In this document: piece after piece, positions 41,483 to 49,121 of the stretch
Numbering within the stretch: position 1 is the first letter of the stretch
Layout: each line of letters opens with the position of its first letter
Assembly: GCA_016791425.1 (NCBI GenBank)
Contig: JAEUMQ010000023.1
Span: forward strand, 1 to 64,000
DNA length: 64,000 nucleotides
Direction: 5' to 3'
Source: Hyphomonadaceae bacterium
GTDB taxonomy: Bacteria > Pseudomonadota > Alphaproteobacteria > Caulobacterales > Aquidulcibacteraceae
Notes under the pieces: generated by a model
What the model was told of the DNA's origin: nothing
Seen by the model: only the letters and a program-made list of their open reading frames with translations
Databases searched by the model: none
Position numbers and translations under genes: made by a program

Positions 41483-43090
41483 TTAGACCGGCGCCGGCGC
41501 CAAAGTCCGCCCACGGATGAGGTCGGCGGCCTTCTCGCCGATCATGGTTGAGGGCGCGTTGGTGTTGCCGCCCGGAACCGTCGGCATGATGGACGCGTCG
41601 CACACGCGCAAGGCCTCCACGCCGCGAACCCGGAGCTGCGGATCGACGACGGAGGACGCGTCCGGGCCCATCGCGCAGGTTCCGACCGGATGGTGAGACA
41701 CGACAAGGTTGGCGCGAATATAGGCCTCGAGCTCGGCGTCGGATTGCGCCAGGGGGCCCGGCATACGCTCGCGGATGATGAGATCCGAAAGCGGCGGCGT
41801 CTGGAATGGGCCCCGCGCGAGGCGGATGCCGGCGATCAGCGTCTCAACGTCCCCGCGCTCCTGCAGAACGTTGAGGAGAATGCGTGGGGGATCACGCGGA
41901 TCGGATGAACGCAGCGTGAGCCTGCCGCGGGATTGCGGGTGCAACAGGACGACGAGGCAGCTGATCTCGTGCGGCAGACGCGGCGCGAGAAGCGGGAACC
42001 ATGGGCGGGAATCCACCCGCGCGGGATTGTAGAAGAGCTGCACGTCGGGGCGTTCCAGCTCAGGGCGGGTGCGCAGGAGCGCATGCGCGCTGGTGGCCTG
42101 GTGCGCAAAGGCGCCGGAGCGCAACACCCACCAGGCGGCGAGCGAGATCGCGACCTTGTCGAAGCGCAGCTGCGAGATGAGCGAGTCCGTCGCATCGCAG
42201 GCGAGGAAGATCGAACAATGCTCGGAAAGATTGCCGCCAAGATTTGGAGCATCGGCCACCAGCGGAATGCCGTGCGCGCGTAGCTCCTCCGCGGGACCGA
42301 TCCCGGAGAGCATGAGGAGTTGGGGGGAATTGTAGGTTCCGCCTGCAAGGATCACCTCGCTCGCGCGCGCGACGTCGCTTCTTCCCCGTCTCTCGTACTC
42401 GACGCCAACCGCGCGCTTGGCTTCAAACAGGATGTGGGTCGCCAGCGCCTCGGTGACGATCGTGAGGTTCCTGCGATGCATAATCGGGTGCAGGAATGCG
42501 CGTGAAGAGGAGGAACGGCGGCCACGCCCGGTGGTGGTCTCGCCGAAGCCGAAGCCTTCGGGGTTCTCGCCGTGATGATCCTCCGTGGTCGGAAGGCCGA
42601 GGGTCCTGACCGCCGCCATCACCTCCCGATGATAGTTCCAGCGCGACGGGATCGCGCTCACGCGAAGCTCGCCGCCGCCGCCATGATAGAGGCTTTCGCC
42701 GCGCCAGCTCCGCTCGGAGCGCTTGAAATAAGGGAGAACGTCGGCGAAGCCCCAGCCATCGCAGCCCATCTGGCGCCATTGGTCATAGTCGCGCGGATGG
42801 CCGCGCGAATAGAGCATCGCGTTCACCGTGGAGGAGCCGCCCAGCACCTTCCCTCGCGGAATGGAAAGCCGGCGCCCGCCGATGCCGGGTTCGGGCTCGG
42901 TCTCATACTTCCAGAGCGTGTCGGGATAGCGCGAGGAATGCGCGCCCAGAGGCATGCGCAGAAGGATGTGATGGTCCGTGGGGCCCGCCTCCAGGAGCAG
43001 CACCCTGATTGCGGGATCCTCCGTCAGCCGCGCGGCGATCACCGCGCCGGCGGCGCCGGCGCCCACGATCACGTAGTCAAATTCGCGCAC
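41483..43090 (-). CDS. GMC family oxidoreductase
   Basis: 535-residue FAD enzyme. The FAD-binding FDYVIVGAGAAGAVIAARLTED is at the start, GMC signature 1 is PRGKVLGGSSTVNAMLYSRG, signature 2 is ILAGGTYNSPQLLMLSGIGP, and the active-site base is in LVVSHHPVGTCAMG. Such enzymes oxidise alcohols (choline, aryl and polyethylene-glycol alcohols). In SYK-6, GMC-type dehydrogenases act on phenylcoumaran lignin dimers before stilbene cleavage, which fits the divergent stilbene dioxygenase gene next door. The start is a GTG at 43090 with AGGGAGAAGG upstream. Electron acceptor unknown. Confidence 0.92.
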   Translation of the reverse strand: MREFDYVIVGAGAAGAVIAARLTEDPAIRVLLLEAGPTDHHILLRMPLGAHSSRYPDTLWKYETEPEPGIGGRRLSIPRGKVLGGSSTVNAMLYSRGHPRDYDQWRQMGCDGWGFADVLPYFKRSERSWRGESLYHGGGGELRVSAIPSRWNYHREVMAAVRTLGLPTTEDHHGENPEGFGFGETTTGRGRRSSSSRAFLHPIMHRRNLTIVTEALATHILFEAKRAVGVEYERRGRSDVARASEVILAGGTYNSPQLLMLSGIGPAEELRAHGIPLVADAPNLGGNLSEHCSIFLACDATDSLISQLRFDKVAISLAAWWVLRSGAFAHQATSAHALLRTRPELERPDVQLFYNPARVDSRPWFPLLAPRLPHEISCLVVLLHPQSRGRLTLRSSDPRDPPRILLNVLQERGDVETLIAGIRLARGPFQTPPLSDLIIRERMPGPLAQSDAELEAYIRANLVVSHHPVGTCAMGPDASSVVDPQLRVRGVEALRVCDASIMPTVPGGNTNAPSTMIGEKAADLIRGRTLAPAPV

Positions 43091-43175
43091 GTCGGCCCTT
43101 CTCCCTTGCCTTCAGTCAGACGCACATAGAAAGTAAGGAGCACTGAGATCAAGCGACCTTTGCGAGAGACGCGGC

Positions 43176-44633
43176 ATGCTCAAATTTCCGGACTCGCCCT
43201 CGTTCACCGGCTTCAACCAACCCGCGCGGTTCGAGGCGGATATCGCCGATGTGGAAACCGAGGGCGATATCCCCGAAGACCTGGACGGCGCTTTCTACCG
43301 GGTGCAGCCGGACCCGCAATATCCCCCGCTGCTCGGCGAGGACATCGCCTTCAACGGCGACGGCGCGGTCTCGATGTTCCGCTTCAAAGGCGGGCGCGTG
43401 CACTTCAAGCATCGATGGGTCCAGACCGACAAGTTCAAGCTCGAACGCGCCGCCGGTAAGGCGCTCTTCGGCGCCTATCGAAATCCGCTGACGGACGATC
43501 CCGCGGTCAAGGGCAAGATCCGCGGCACGGCGAACACGAACGCCTTCCCGTTCGCAGGCAAGCTCTTCGCGCTCAAGGAGGACAGCCCGCCAGTGGTGAT
43601 GGACCTCAACACACTGGAGTCGAAGGGCTACACGGATTTCGGCGGCAAGATGAAGAGCCAGACCTTCACCGCGCACCCAAAGATCGACCCGGAAACCGGC
43701 GAGATGGTCGCCTTCGGCTACGCCGCGAAGGGCCTGCTCACCAAGGACATGGCCTATTACACGCTTAACGCCAAAGGCGAGGTCACGCGCGAAACGTGGT
43801 TCGAGCTGCCCTATTATTGCATGATGCATGATTTCGGCGTGACGCGCGACTACGCGGTCTTCCATGTCGTGCCCTCGATCGGCTCATGGGAGCGGCTCGA
43901 GGCGGGGCTGCCGCATTTCGGGTTCGACACCACGAAGGAGGTCTATCTCGGCATCCTGCCGCGCGACGGCGAGGGGCGCGACGTGCGCTGGTTCAAGACC
44001 GGGAATTGCTTCGCCAGCCATGTGATGAACGCGCACAATGTCGGCACAAAGATCCATTTCGACACGCCGCAGGCGAAGAACAACATGTTCCCGTTTTTTC
44101 CGGACGTGCACGGGGCGCCGTTCAACATGCAGGAGGCGCATTCGCGGCTGACGCGCTGGACGGTCGATATGAATTCCAATTCCGACAGCTTCGAATCGCA
44201 GACCACGCTTTGCGATCTCTTCGGGGAGTTTCCGCGCATCGACGACCGCTACGCGACGCAGTCTTACCGGCACGGCTACATGCTCGTGATGGACATGTCG
44301 AAGCCGTTCGAGGCGCCGGGCGGACGCTCTGGCGCGGGGCTGATCATGAACACGCTCGCGCATTACGACCACGCGACGGGACGGACGCAAAGCTGGTGGT
44401 GCGGACCTACCTCGACGCTGCAGGAGCCTTGCTTCGTGCCGAAACGGGCGAACGCGGCCGAGGGCGAAGGCTATATCGTGCAGGTGTGCAACCGGCTCGA
44501 CGAGCGGGTGAGCGACCTCTTGGTGTTCGACGCGGAGCGGATCGCGGAGGGACCGATCGGGGCGGCCAAACTCGGCGTGCGGCTGCGCTTCGGGCTGCAT
44601 GGCAATTGGGCGCCGGGCGCGATGCTGAACTGA
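43176..44633 (+). CDS. Carotenoid oxygenase family protein, lignostilbene dioxygenase type
   Basis: 485-residue seven-bladed propeller non-haem iron dioxygenase that cleaves an interphenyl or polyene double bond to two aldehydes. The four iron-binding histidines fit His167 (FTAHPK), His218 (CMMHDFG), His282 (FASHVMNAHN) and His475 (GLHGNWAP). The N-terminal DLDGAFYRVQPDPQYPP and the length match bacterial lignostilbene dioxygenases better than plant carotenoid enzymes. It is divergent from the GMC gene with an 85 bp shared promoter region. Cleavage of stilbenes to vanillin-type aldehydes would feed the aldehyde dehydrogenase in the cluster; substrate is inferred. Confidence 0.9.
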   Translation: MLKFPDSPSFTGFNQPARFEADIADVETEGDIPEDLDGAFYRVQPDPQYPPLLGEDIAFNGDGAVSMFRFKGGRVHFKHRWVQTDKFKLERAAGKALFGAYRNPLTDDPAVKGKIRGTANTNAFPFAGKLFALKEDSPPVVMDLNTLESKGYTDFGGKMKSQTFTAHPKIDPETGEMVAFGYAAKGLLTKDMAYYTLNAKGEVTRETWFELPYYCMMHDFGVTRDYAVFHVVPSIGSWERLEAGLPHFGFDTTKEVYLGILPRDGEGRDVRWFKTGNCFASHVMNAHNVGTKIHFDTPQAKNNMFPFFPDVHGAPFNMQEAHSRLTRWTVDMNSNSDSFESQTTLCDLFGEFPRIDDRYATQSYRHGYMLVMDMSKPFEAPGGRSGAGLIMNTLAHYDHATGRTQSWWCGPTSTLQEPCFVPKRANAAEGEGYIVQVCNRLDERVSDLLVFDAERIAEGPIGAAKLGVRLRFGLHGNWAPGAMLN

Positions 44634-44661
44634 TCGCCGCCCTCCCTCCCCGCCTCCCAGG

Positions 44662-44675
44662 GTGACCCGGGTCAC
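44662..44675. promoter_or_regulatory. Perfect 14-bp palindrome GTGACCCGGGTCAC
   Basis: A perfect palindrome 66 bp before the start of the 30-residue peptide gene and 28 bp after the dioxygenase stop. It is compact and lacks a T-run, so an operator is more likely than a terminator. Confidence 0.4.
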
Positions 44676-44740
44676 GGCGCTTCGGAGGGGAACCACATAG
44701 CTATTGGGGACCGAAGCAAGACCAAGAAATGGAGCCCCCG

Positions 44741-44833
44741 ATGACCAAGTTCTACACCCTGATCGCCGCCATGGCCGTGTTCGCCCCGGTTGCGTACGCC
44801 GCGCTGAGCCAAGCGGCTCAAATCGTGACGTGA
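44741..44833 (+). CDS. Small membrane/exported peptide of 30 residues
   Basis: Starts MTKFYTLIAAMAVFAPVAYA and continues for ten more residues (ending AQIVT), a hydrophobic segment that could be a signal peptide with an AYA-A cleavage site or a single transmembrane helix. A GGAGCCCCCG stretch precedes the ATG by 1-10 bases. It resembles tiny hypothetical proteins that I believe recur in related alphaproteobacteria. Coding status rests on the start, ribosome-binding site and residue pattern. If cleaved, the mature peptide would be about 10 residues. Confidence 0.55.
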   Translation: MTKFYTLIAAMAVFAPVAYAALSQAAQIVT

Positions 44834-44846
44834 CAAGCGGATTGGG

Positions 44847-46655
44847 TCAGGCGCGGCCGGGTTCGCCCTGCGGGCTCTTGACGTTCAGCCAACCGAAGAA
44901 AGTCCCGAGGCAGGCGCGCTGATCCGGCGACATGTATTCGAAGTTCTGGCCGCGATCGATGATCTCCCAGAATTCCTTGTTCTCCACCGCTTCAAGCTGC
45001 CGGTAGATCGCCAGAAGGCGCTCAAGCGGCTCGGCGCGCATGTCCTCGGCGATCGATCGGGCGCGGCTCTCCTGCCCGCTCGCGAGATAATAAGCGGCCA
45101 GCTTCACCTGCGCCTTGCGGACGCCCAGCAGCGCCTTGTCGTTCGTCCGCACGAAGGGAGGCCCGTCGAGCTCCAGAAAGGCGTTCAGGATGTCGCCTTC
45201 GGCCGGCGAGCCAAGCTCGTTGGCAAGCTGGGCCAGCATCGAGAGATCATAGGCCACGGTCTCGGTGACGAAGCTGAGGTTCATCTCCAGACTCACCAGG
45301 CCATAATACTTCATGTGCCTGACGCCATCGGCCGCGGCGCGGTGATCGCCGTGCGCCAGCATCGCTTCGACAAGCTTCCGGTACTGGTTGAAGACGTTGT
45401 AGGCGGTGCGGATGTCCTTGGCGTTCAAGGTGGCGCGGATATACGAATTCAGGAAGCGGAAGACGAGCCCTATGAGCTGGCGGTCGTTGGCCTTGGAGGC
45501 GGCTTCGCCGATATAGCGGGTGTCGATGGCGATGACGTAGTTGATGTCGCGCATCGACTGGAGCGCCTCGTTGTAGATGCTCAGGTACTGGCGCATCACC
45601 TTCCACTCGAACCAGGTGCGGCCGGTTTCGAGGTTCGAGATCGATTCCGCGTCCATCGCGACGAAGTCCGGATTCTGGCGGATGTTCGGGCCGATGGAGA
45701 ACCATGCCCTGCTCGCCTGCGGCTTCACCTCGAGATACGCGATCGCAAGGTCCTTGAGCGCGTGAACGGCGGCGCTGGCGATGATCTTGTCCTTGCCTGA
45801 GATGGAGTTGTTGGTGATGTCGGTCAGCTCTTCGAGGGCGAAGAGCGCGTCGGCCTGCGCGGCGAAGCAATTCTTCTCGTCGGCCTTGAGGGCGCCGCTC
45901 GTTACGCGGGTGACGGCGTCATGGCAGATGCGGTCGATGATGTTCTGCGGCTCGAGGAACCAGAACACGTACCCAAAATAAGGCGCCATCATCACGAGGC
46001 CGCCTGTCGTCAAGGAGAGCATCGCCGCGAGGGTGATGCTGGGGACGTATTCGGATCGCAGCGAGGAAGACACCCACACGCCAACCACGCACGCCACCAC
46101 GTAGTACACCGCCACCAGGACGTTGACGCGATCCTGCACGAACATGCGCGCCACGCCGGTGTAACGGTCCGCCGACAATTGCACGATGATGTTGACGACG
46201 GTGATGACGATGCCGAACACCGCCGCGTTGACCCCGGCAAGCGAGGAAATCGCGTCGGAGAGGCCATGCGGGTCGAAGGAGAAATAGCGCTCGAAGGGTC
46301 CTGCGAACTCGGCCACTCCGAGCGCGCGCACCTGCACGTAGTGATCGACGGCGTAGAAGCCCCAGAACACGATGAGGGCCACCCACGCCAGCACCGCAGT
46401 GCGGAACGCGAAGACGCGGATCGTGCGTCCGCGGCTGGTGATCGCCTTCTCCTTGGAGCGGCGACGCCTGGCGCTGGTCGGCGGAGGCTCGGATGGGCCG
46501 CCGAGCGCGGAAGGCGCGGCGGCGTCAGCCATGTCCGCCGCCTTCGGCCGTCTGCCCGCCAGCAGGGCCGCGATCCATCCGCCTGCGCGCCCGCGCCACG
46601 GCCGGGCGTTCCACAAACGCTGAAGCTGGGCGGGACGGCGCGCGAGCGGCTCCAA
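44847..46655 (-). CDS. Multi-pass membrane protein, DUF2254-like N-terminal part
   Basis: 602 residues. After an arginine-rich N-terminus, hydrophobic segments occur near residues 80-110, 140-165, 180-205 and 212-240; the block VFGIVITVVNIIVQLSADRYTGVARMFVQDRVNVLVAVYYVVA resembles the DUF2254 core (FSI..V.LSL.SSQF..R). The C-terminal 350 residues are soluble and helical without a recognised domain. The start is taken as TTG at 46655 (GGAG upstream, 3 bp after the previous stop); the ATG at 46532 is an alternative. It forms a two-gene unit with the membrane protein at 46659-47339. Function unknown. Confidence 0.65.
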   Translation of the reverse strand: MEPLARRPAQLQRLWNARPWRGRAGGWIAALLAGRRPKAADMADAAAPSALGGPSEPPPTSARRRRSKEKAITSRGRTIRVFAFRTAVLAWVALIVFWGFYAVDHYVQVRALGVAEFAGPFERYFSFDPHGLSDAISSLAGVNAAVFGIVITVVNIIVQLSADRYTGVARMFVQDRVNVLVAVYYVVACVVGVWVSSSLRSEYVPSITLAAMLSLTTGGLVMMAPYFGYVFWFLEPQNIIDRICHDAVTRVTSGALKADEKNCFAAQADALFALEELTDITNNSISGKDKIIASAAVHALKDLAIAYLEVKPQASRAWFSIGPNIRQNPDFVAMDAESISNLETGRTWFEWKVMRQYLSIYNEALQSMRDINYVIAIDTRYIGEAASKANDRQLIGLVFRFLNSYIRATLNAKDIRTAYNVFNQYRKLVEAMLAHGDHRAAADGVRHMKYYGLVSLEMNLSFVTETVAYDLSMLAQLANELGSPAEGDILNAFLELDGPPFVRTNDKALLGVRKAQVKLAAYYLASGQESRARSIAEDMRAEPLERLLAIYRQLEAVENKEFWEIIDRGQNFEYMSPDQRACLGTFFGWLNVKSPQGEPGRA

Positions 46656-46658
46656 TGC

Positions 46659-47339
46659 TCACTCCACCTCCCAATCGATCTCGCCGCGCAGGTCGAGCGG
46701 CACATGCTCCTGAAGGGCGGCGTTGAGCCCGACCTGCGAGCTGTTGCGGGGCGCGCGGATGACATAGTCGATGCGATGCTTGGTGAAGGACTTGTTCTCG
46801 CTGATGATCGTGCAGCCGAGCGCGGTAAGGCCTGCGCGATAGGCCTCCGCCGCGCTCTTGACGCGTCCGCCGGGCACCTCGTGCACCTCAAGGGAGCACA
46901 CGGGATGGCCGTCGAACACGTAGATGAGGACCCACGCGAAGATCGTGGAGAGCACCGCGAAATGGGGCAGGTTCAGCCCGCAGATCAGCCCGACCAGGGT
47001 GACGATGATCAGCCGCCCGGTGTCGCGGGTGGAGGCGGTGTCGGTCCGGAACCGCATCAGCCCGCCCAGGCCGAAGACCACGAACCCGACCACGATGCCG
47101 TATTCCAGCACCATGCCGCCGACGACCGCCCCAACCAGGGCGTACATCACATGCACCTTGGGCAGCTCGGCTTCCTCGCGCGTGTCCACCGTCCGCCGGG
47201 TGGTCGGGTGGAAGGCGATGAGTGCGCCGAGCGCGATGGCCAACGAAAGCGCGACGAAGGACGAGAAGAGCTGGTTGAAGTCGAGAAAGCCACGCCAGCC
47301 GACGGCTTGAAGCCCTTGTGTGTCTAGCACCGCCTCCAT
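46659..47339 (-). CDS. Membrane protein, DUF4956-like
   Basis: 226 residues. Four to five hydrophobic segments cover residues 15-140; the pattern VGFVVFGLGGLMRFRTDTASTRDTGRLIIVTLVGLICGLNLP is the DUF4956-type signature (RFRT..+DPRD..YL....I.GL..G). The C-terminal 80 residues form a small soluble domain (ALGCTIISENKSFTKHRIDYVIRAPR) resembling a ferredoxin-like strand pattern. It lies just upstream of the 602-residue membrane protein and is likely its partner. DUF4956 proteins occur near polyphosphate-type or transport genes; no role is assigned. Confidence 0.65.
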   Translation of the reverse strand: MEAVLDTQGLQAVGWRGFLDFNQLFSSFVALSLAIALGALIAFHPTTRRTVDTREEAELPKVHVMYALVGAVVGGMVLEYGIVVGFVVFGLGGLMRFRTDTASTRDTGRLIIVTLVGLICGLNLPHFAVLSTIFAWVLIYVFDGHPVCSLEVHEVPGGRVKSAAEAYRAGLTALGCTIISENKSFTKHRIDYVIRAPRNSSQVGLNAALQEHVPLDLRGEIDWEVE

Positions 47340-47464
47340 ACGCCCCAACCTCGCTGCAACGTCCGCACCGGGACGTTCAGCGCTTCTTCAACACGTCCCC
47401 TACACGCGGGACGCCGCGCGCGCTGTCAGCCTTGCGCCTGCACTGCGCTCCGCCCGCGACGACC

Positions 47465-47854
47465 TCAGGGGGTCTTTTCCAATTGCTGCAGGCGGGAGGA
47501 CACGATCCCCGAAATGATCACGCCCGCGTAGCAGGCGAACATGAGGGCCGCGAATTCCTTGCCGAGCGCAGGGCTCAGATTGGGAAACACCGCGTGGAAG
47601 CTGTTGATCTCGTAGATACCGATCAGCAAGCCCGGGACCGCGAAGATCGAGGCGGCCTCAGCCCGGTCCGAAGGATCGACCTTGAGCAGCTTCAAGAGAA
47701 GGTAGGTCAGCGCGAACATGACGATCGGCGCGGTCATGAAAAGCCAGGAAACGCCGCCGAAGCCGTCCTGGAAGAAGCGCTCCCCGACGAAGCGAAACGA
47801 GAGCGTAATGGCGAGCCAAAGGACGAACCCGGCGATGGTCCAACGAGCGATCAT
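47465..47854 (-). CDS. Small four-helix membrane protein (DUF5367-like)
   Basis: 129 residues with four hydrophobic stretches: TIAGFVLWLAITLSF, VSWLFMTAPIVMFALTYLLLKLL, IFAVPGLLIGIYEI and FAALMFACYAGVIISGIV. The layout and the opening RW..AGFVLWL..TL.FR.VG..FF resemble DUF5367. The ATG follows GGGAGGGGAAGCTC. It is separated from the neighbours by 125 bp downstream and 222 bp upstream, and is divergent from the IclR gene. Function unknown. Confidence 0.6.
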   Translation of the reverse strand: MIARWTIAGFVLWLAITLSFRFVGERFFQDGFGGVSWLFMTAPIVMFALTYLLLKLLKVDPSDRAEAASIFAVPGLLIGIYEINSFHAVFPNLSPALGKEFAALMFACYAGVIISGIVSSRLQQLEKTP

Positions 47855-48076
47855 GAGCTTCCCCTCCCTGCCATCCCGTCGCGCGACGGAACCCTTGGGA
47901 AAGGGCGACATTACTGAGCGTCCATGGGGGTGGCAATGGGGCTCAGGGCGAGCTTCCGGGCCAGTTCGCCGATCGCCCAGAGCGTTGGCAGCGCTCTCCC
48001 CCGACGCGCCAATCTGTTCGCGTCGGGCCCGCGCCGTTGTTGCCGCGCGCATGCAACCCAAGCACAGTCGCGCGAC

Positions 48077-48874
48077 ATGCCCCCCACACTGAATCCCTCG
48101 AAAGCGAGACCCGGCGCGGGCGGCGCCGGAGCGCGCCTCGTCAGGCTCATGCAAGCCGTGGCGGAGGCTGAGGGCGATGCGCCGCTCAAGGCGCTCGCGG
48201 GCAGGTTGAAGCTCCCGGCAAGCACAGTCCACCGCCTGCTGCAAATCCTGATCGATGCCGATCTCCTGGAGCGCGCTCCGAACGACGCCTATAGGCCGGG
48301 ACGGGAGTTCTTCCGGCTCTCGTCGCTCATGCTGCGCAAGTTCGACTATGTGCAGCGCGCGCGCCCGACGCTGGAGGATCTCTGGAAGCGCTGGCAGGAG
48401 ACCTGCTCCTTCTGCCTCTACAAGCCCGGCAACAAAACCGCGCTTGTCGTCGATACCGTGCGCACGCCGCACCCGCTGCAATTCGTGCTGGAGCCGCTTT
48501 CAGAGATTCCGCTCGTGTGGGGATCGCTCGGCCGTTCCATCCTGGCTTTCCTCCCCGCCGACGAGATCGATGCGGCGCTCGCCAAGGCCGAGATCGGTCC
48601 GCTGAGCGGGCGCCCGGCGCCGTCGCGGGTCAAGATGCGCGAGGAGCTGCAGCGCATTCGTCAGCGGCGCTGCGCGGTTTACGAGGACCGCGCCCAGCTC
48701 AATCTCGCCGGCGTCGCGGCGCCGGTGTTCGGTCCCGACCGCAGGGTCCTCGGCTCGCTCGGCGTGACGATGCCCGCGTCACGCTTCAAGCCCGCCGATC
48801 AGGAGCGCCTAACCTCGTCGGTTATCGAAAGCGCTGCGCAGCTCTCCGATGTGTTCGGGTTCCCGGGAACCTAG
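48077..48874 (+). CDS. IclR family transcriptional regulator
   Basis: 265 residues. The winged helix is GARLVRLMQAVAEAEGDAPLKALAGRLKLPASTVHRLLQILIDADLLERA; the C-terminal effector domain contains RILG-type strands (RRVLGSLGVTMPASRFKPADQERL). The ATG at 48077 is chosen because the upstream frame is not conserved. It is followed by an AT-rich region with an IclR-type palindrome and the TonB receptor gene, the likely target. Effector probably an organic acid. Confidence 0.88.
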   Translation: MPPTLNPSKARPGAGGAGARLVRLMQAVAEAEGDAPLKALAGRLKLPASTVHRLLQILIDADLLERAPNDAYRPGREFFRLSSLMLRKFDYVQRARPTLEDLWKRWQETCSFCLYKPGNKTALVVDTVRTPHPLQFVLEPLSEIPLVWGSLGRSILAFLPADEIDAALAKAEIGPLSGRPAPSRVKMREELQRIRQRRCAVYEDRAQLNLAGVAAPVFGPDRRVLGSLGVTMPASRFKPADQERLTSSVIESAAQLSDVFGFPGT

Positions 48875-48966
48875 CGCCGGCTTCCCTCCGTTCCCCAAAC
48901 ATCGCCAAGCAGATCGCGCGGCGCCGCCGGCGGCTCGCGGGCTGCAATGCTGCGTTGTTCGTTAAA

Positions 48967-48984
48967 ATGGAAATCGTATTTCAT
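48967..48984. promoter_or_regulatory. IclR-type palindrome in the TonB receptor promoter region
   Basis: ATGGAAAT-CGT-ATTTCAT resembles the IclR consensus TGGAAATnATTTCCA with a longer spacer. It sits in an AT-rich patch (about 48955-49075) inside otherwise GC-rich DNA, 138 bp before the receptor start and directly downstream of an IclR gene. The patch also contains TTGACT at 49009-49014. The rest of 48875-49121 shows no gene. Confidence 0.45.
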
Positions 48985-49121
48985 TATTGTTATTTACTGA
49001 TCTGATTTTTGACTTGTCATCTTGCGACTTAATTCAAGTATTGTTGGATTTGCTTGAAAACATCAGTCATCGATGTAAGCCTCAAGTCCTGCCTCAACAA
49101 GAAGGCTCGGGGGAGGAAGTC

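Noticed and set aside
39303-41486. 727-residue open frame overlapping the acyl-CoA synthetase and running through the SnoaL-like gene
   Set aside because: Low-complexity composition and conflict with two well-supported genes on both strands.
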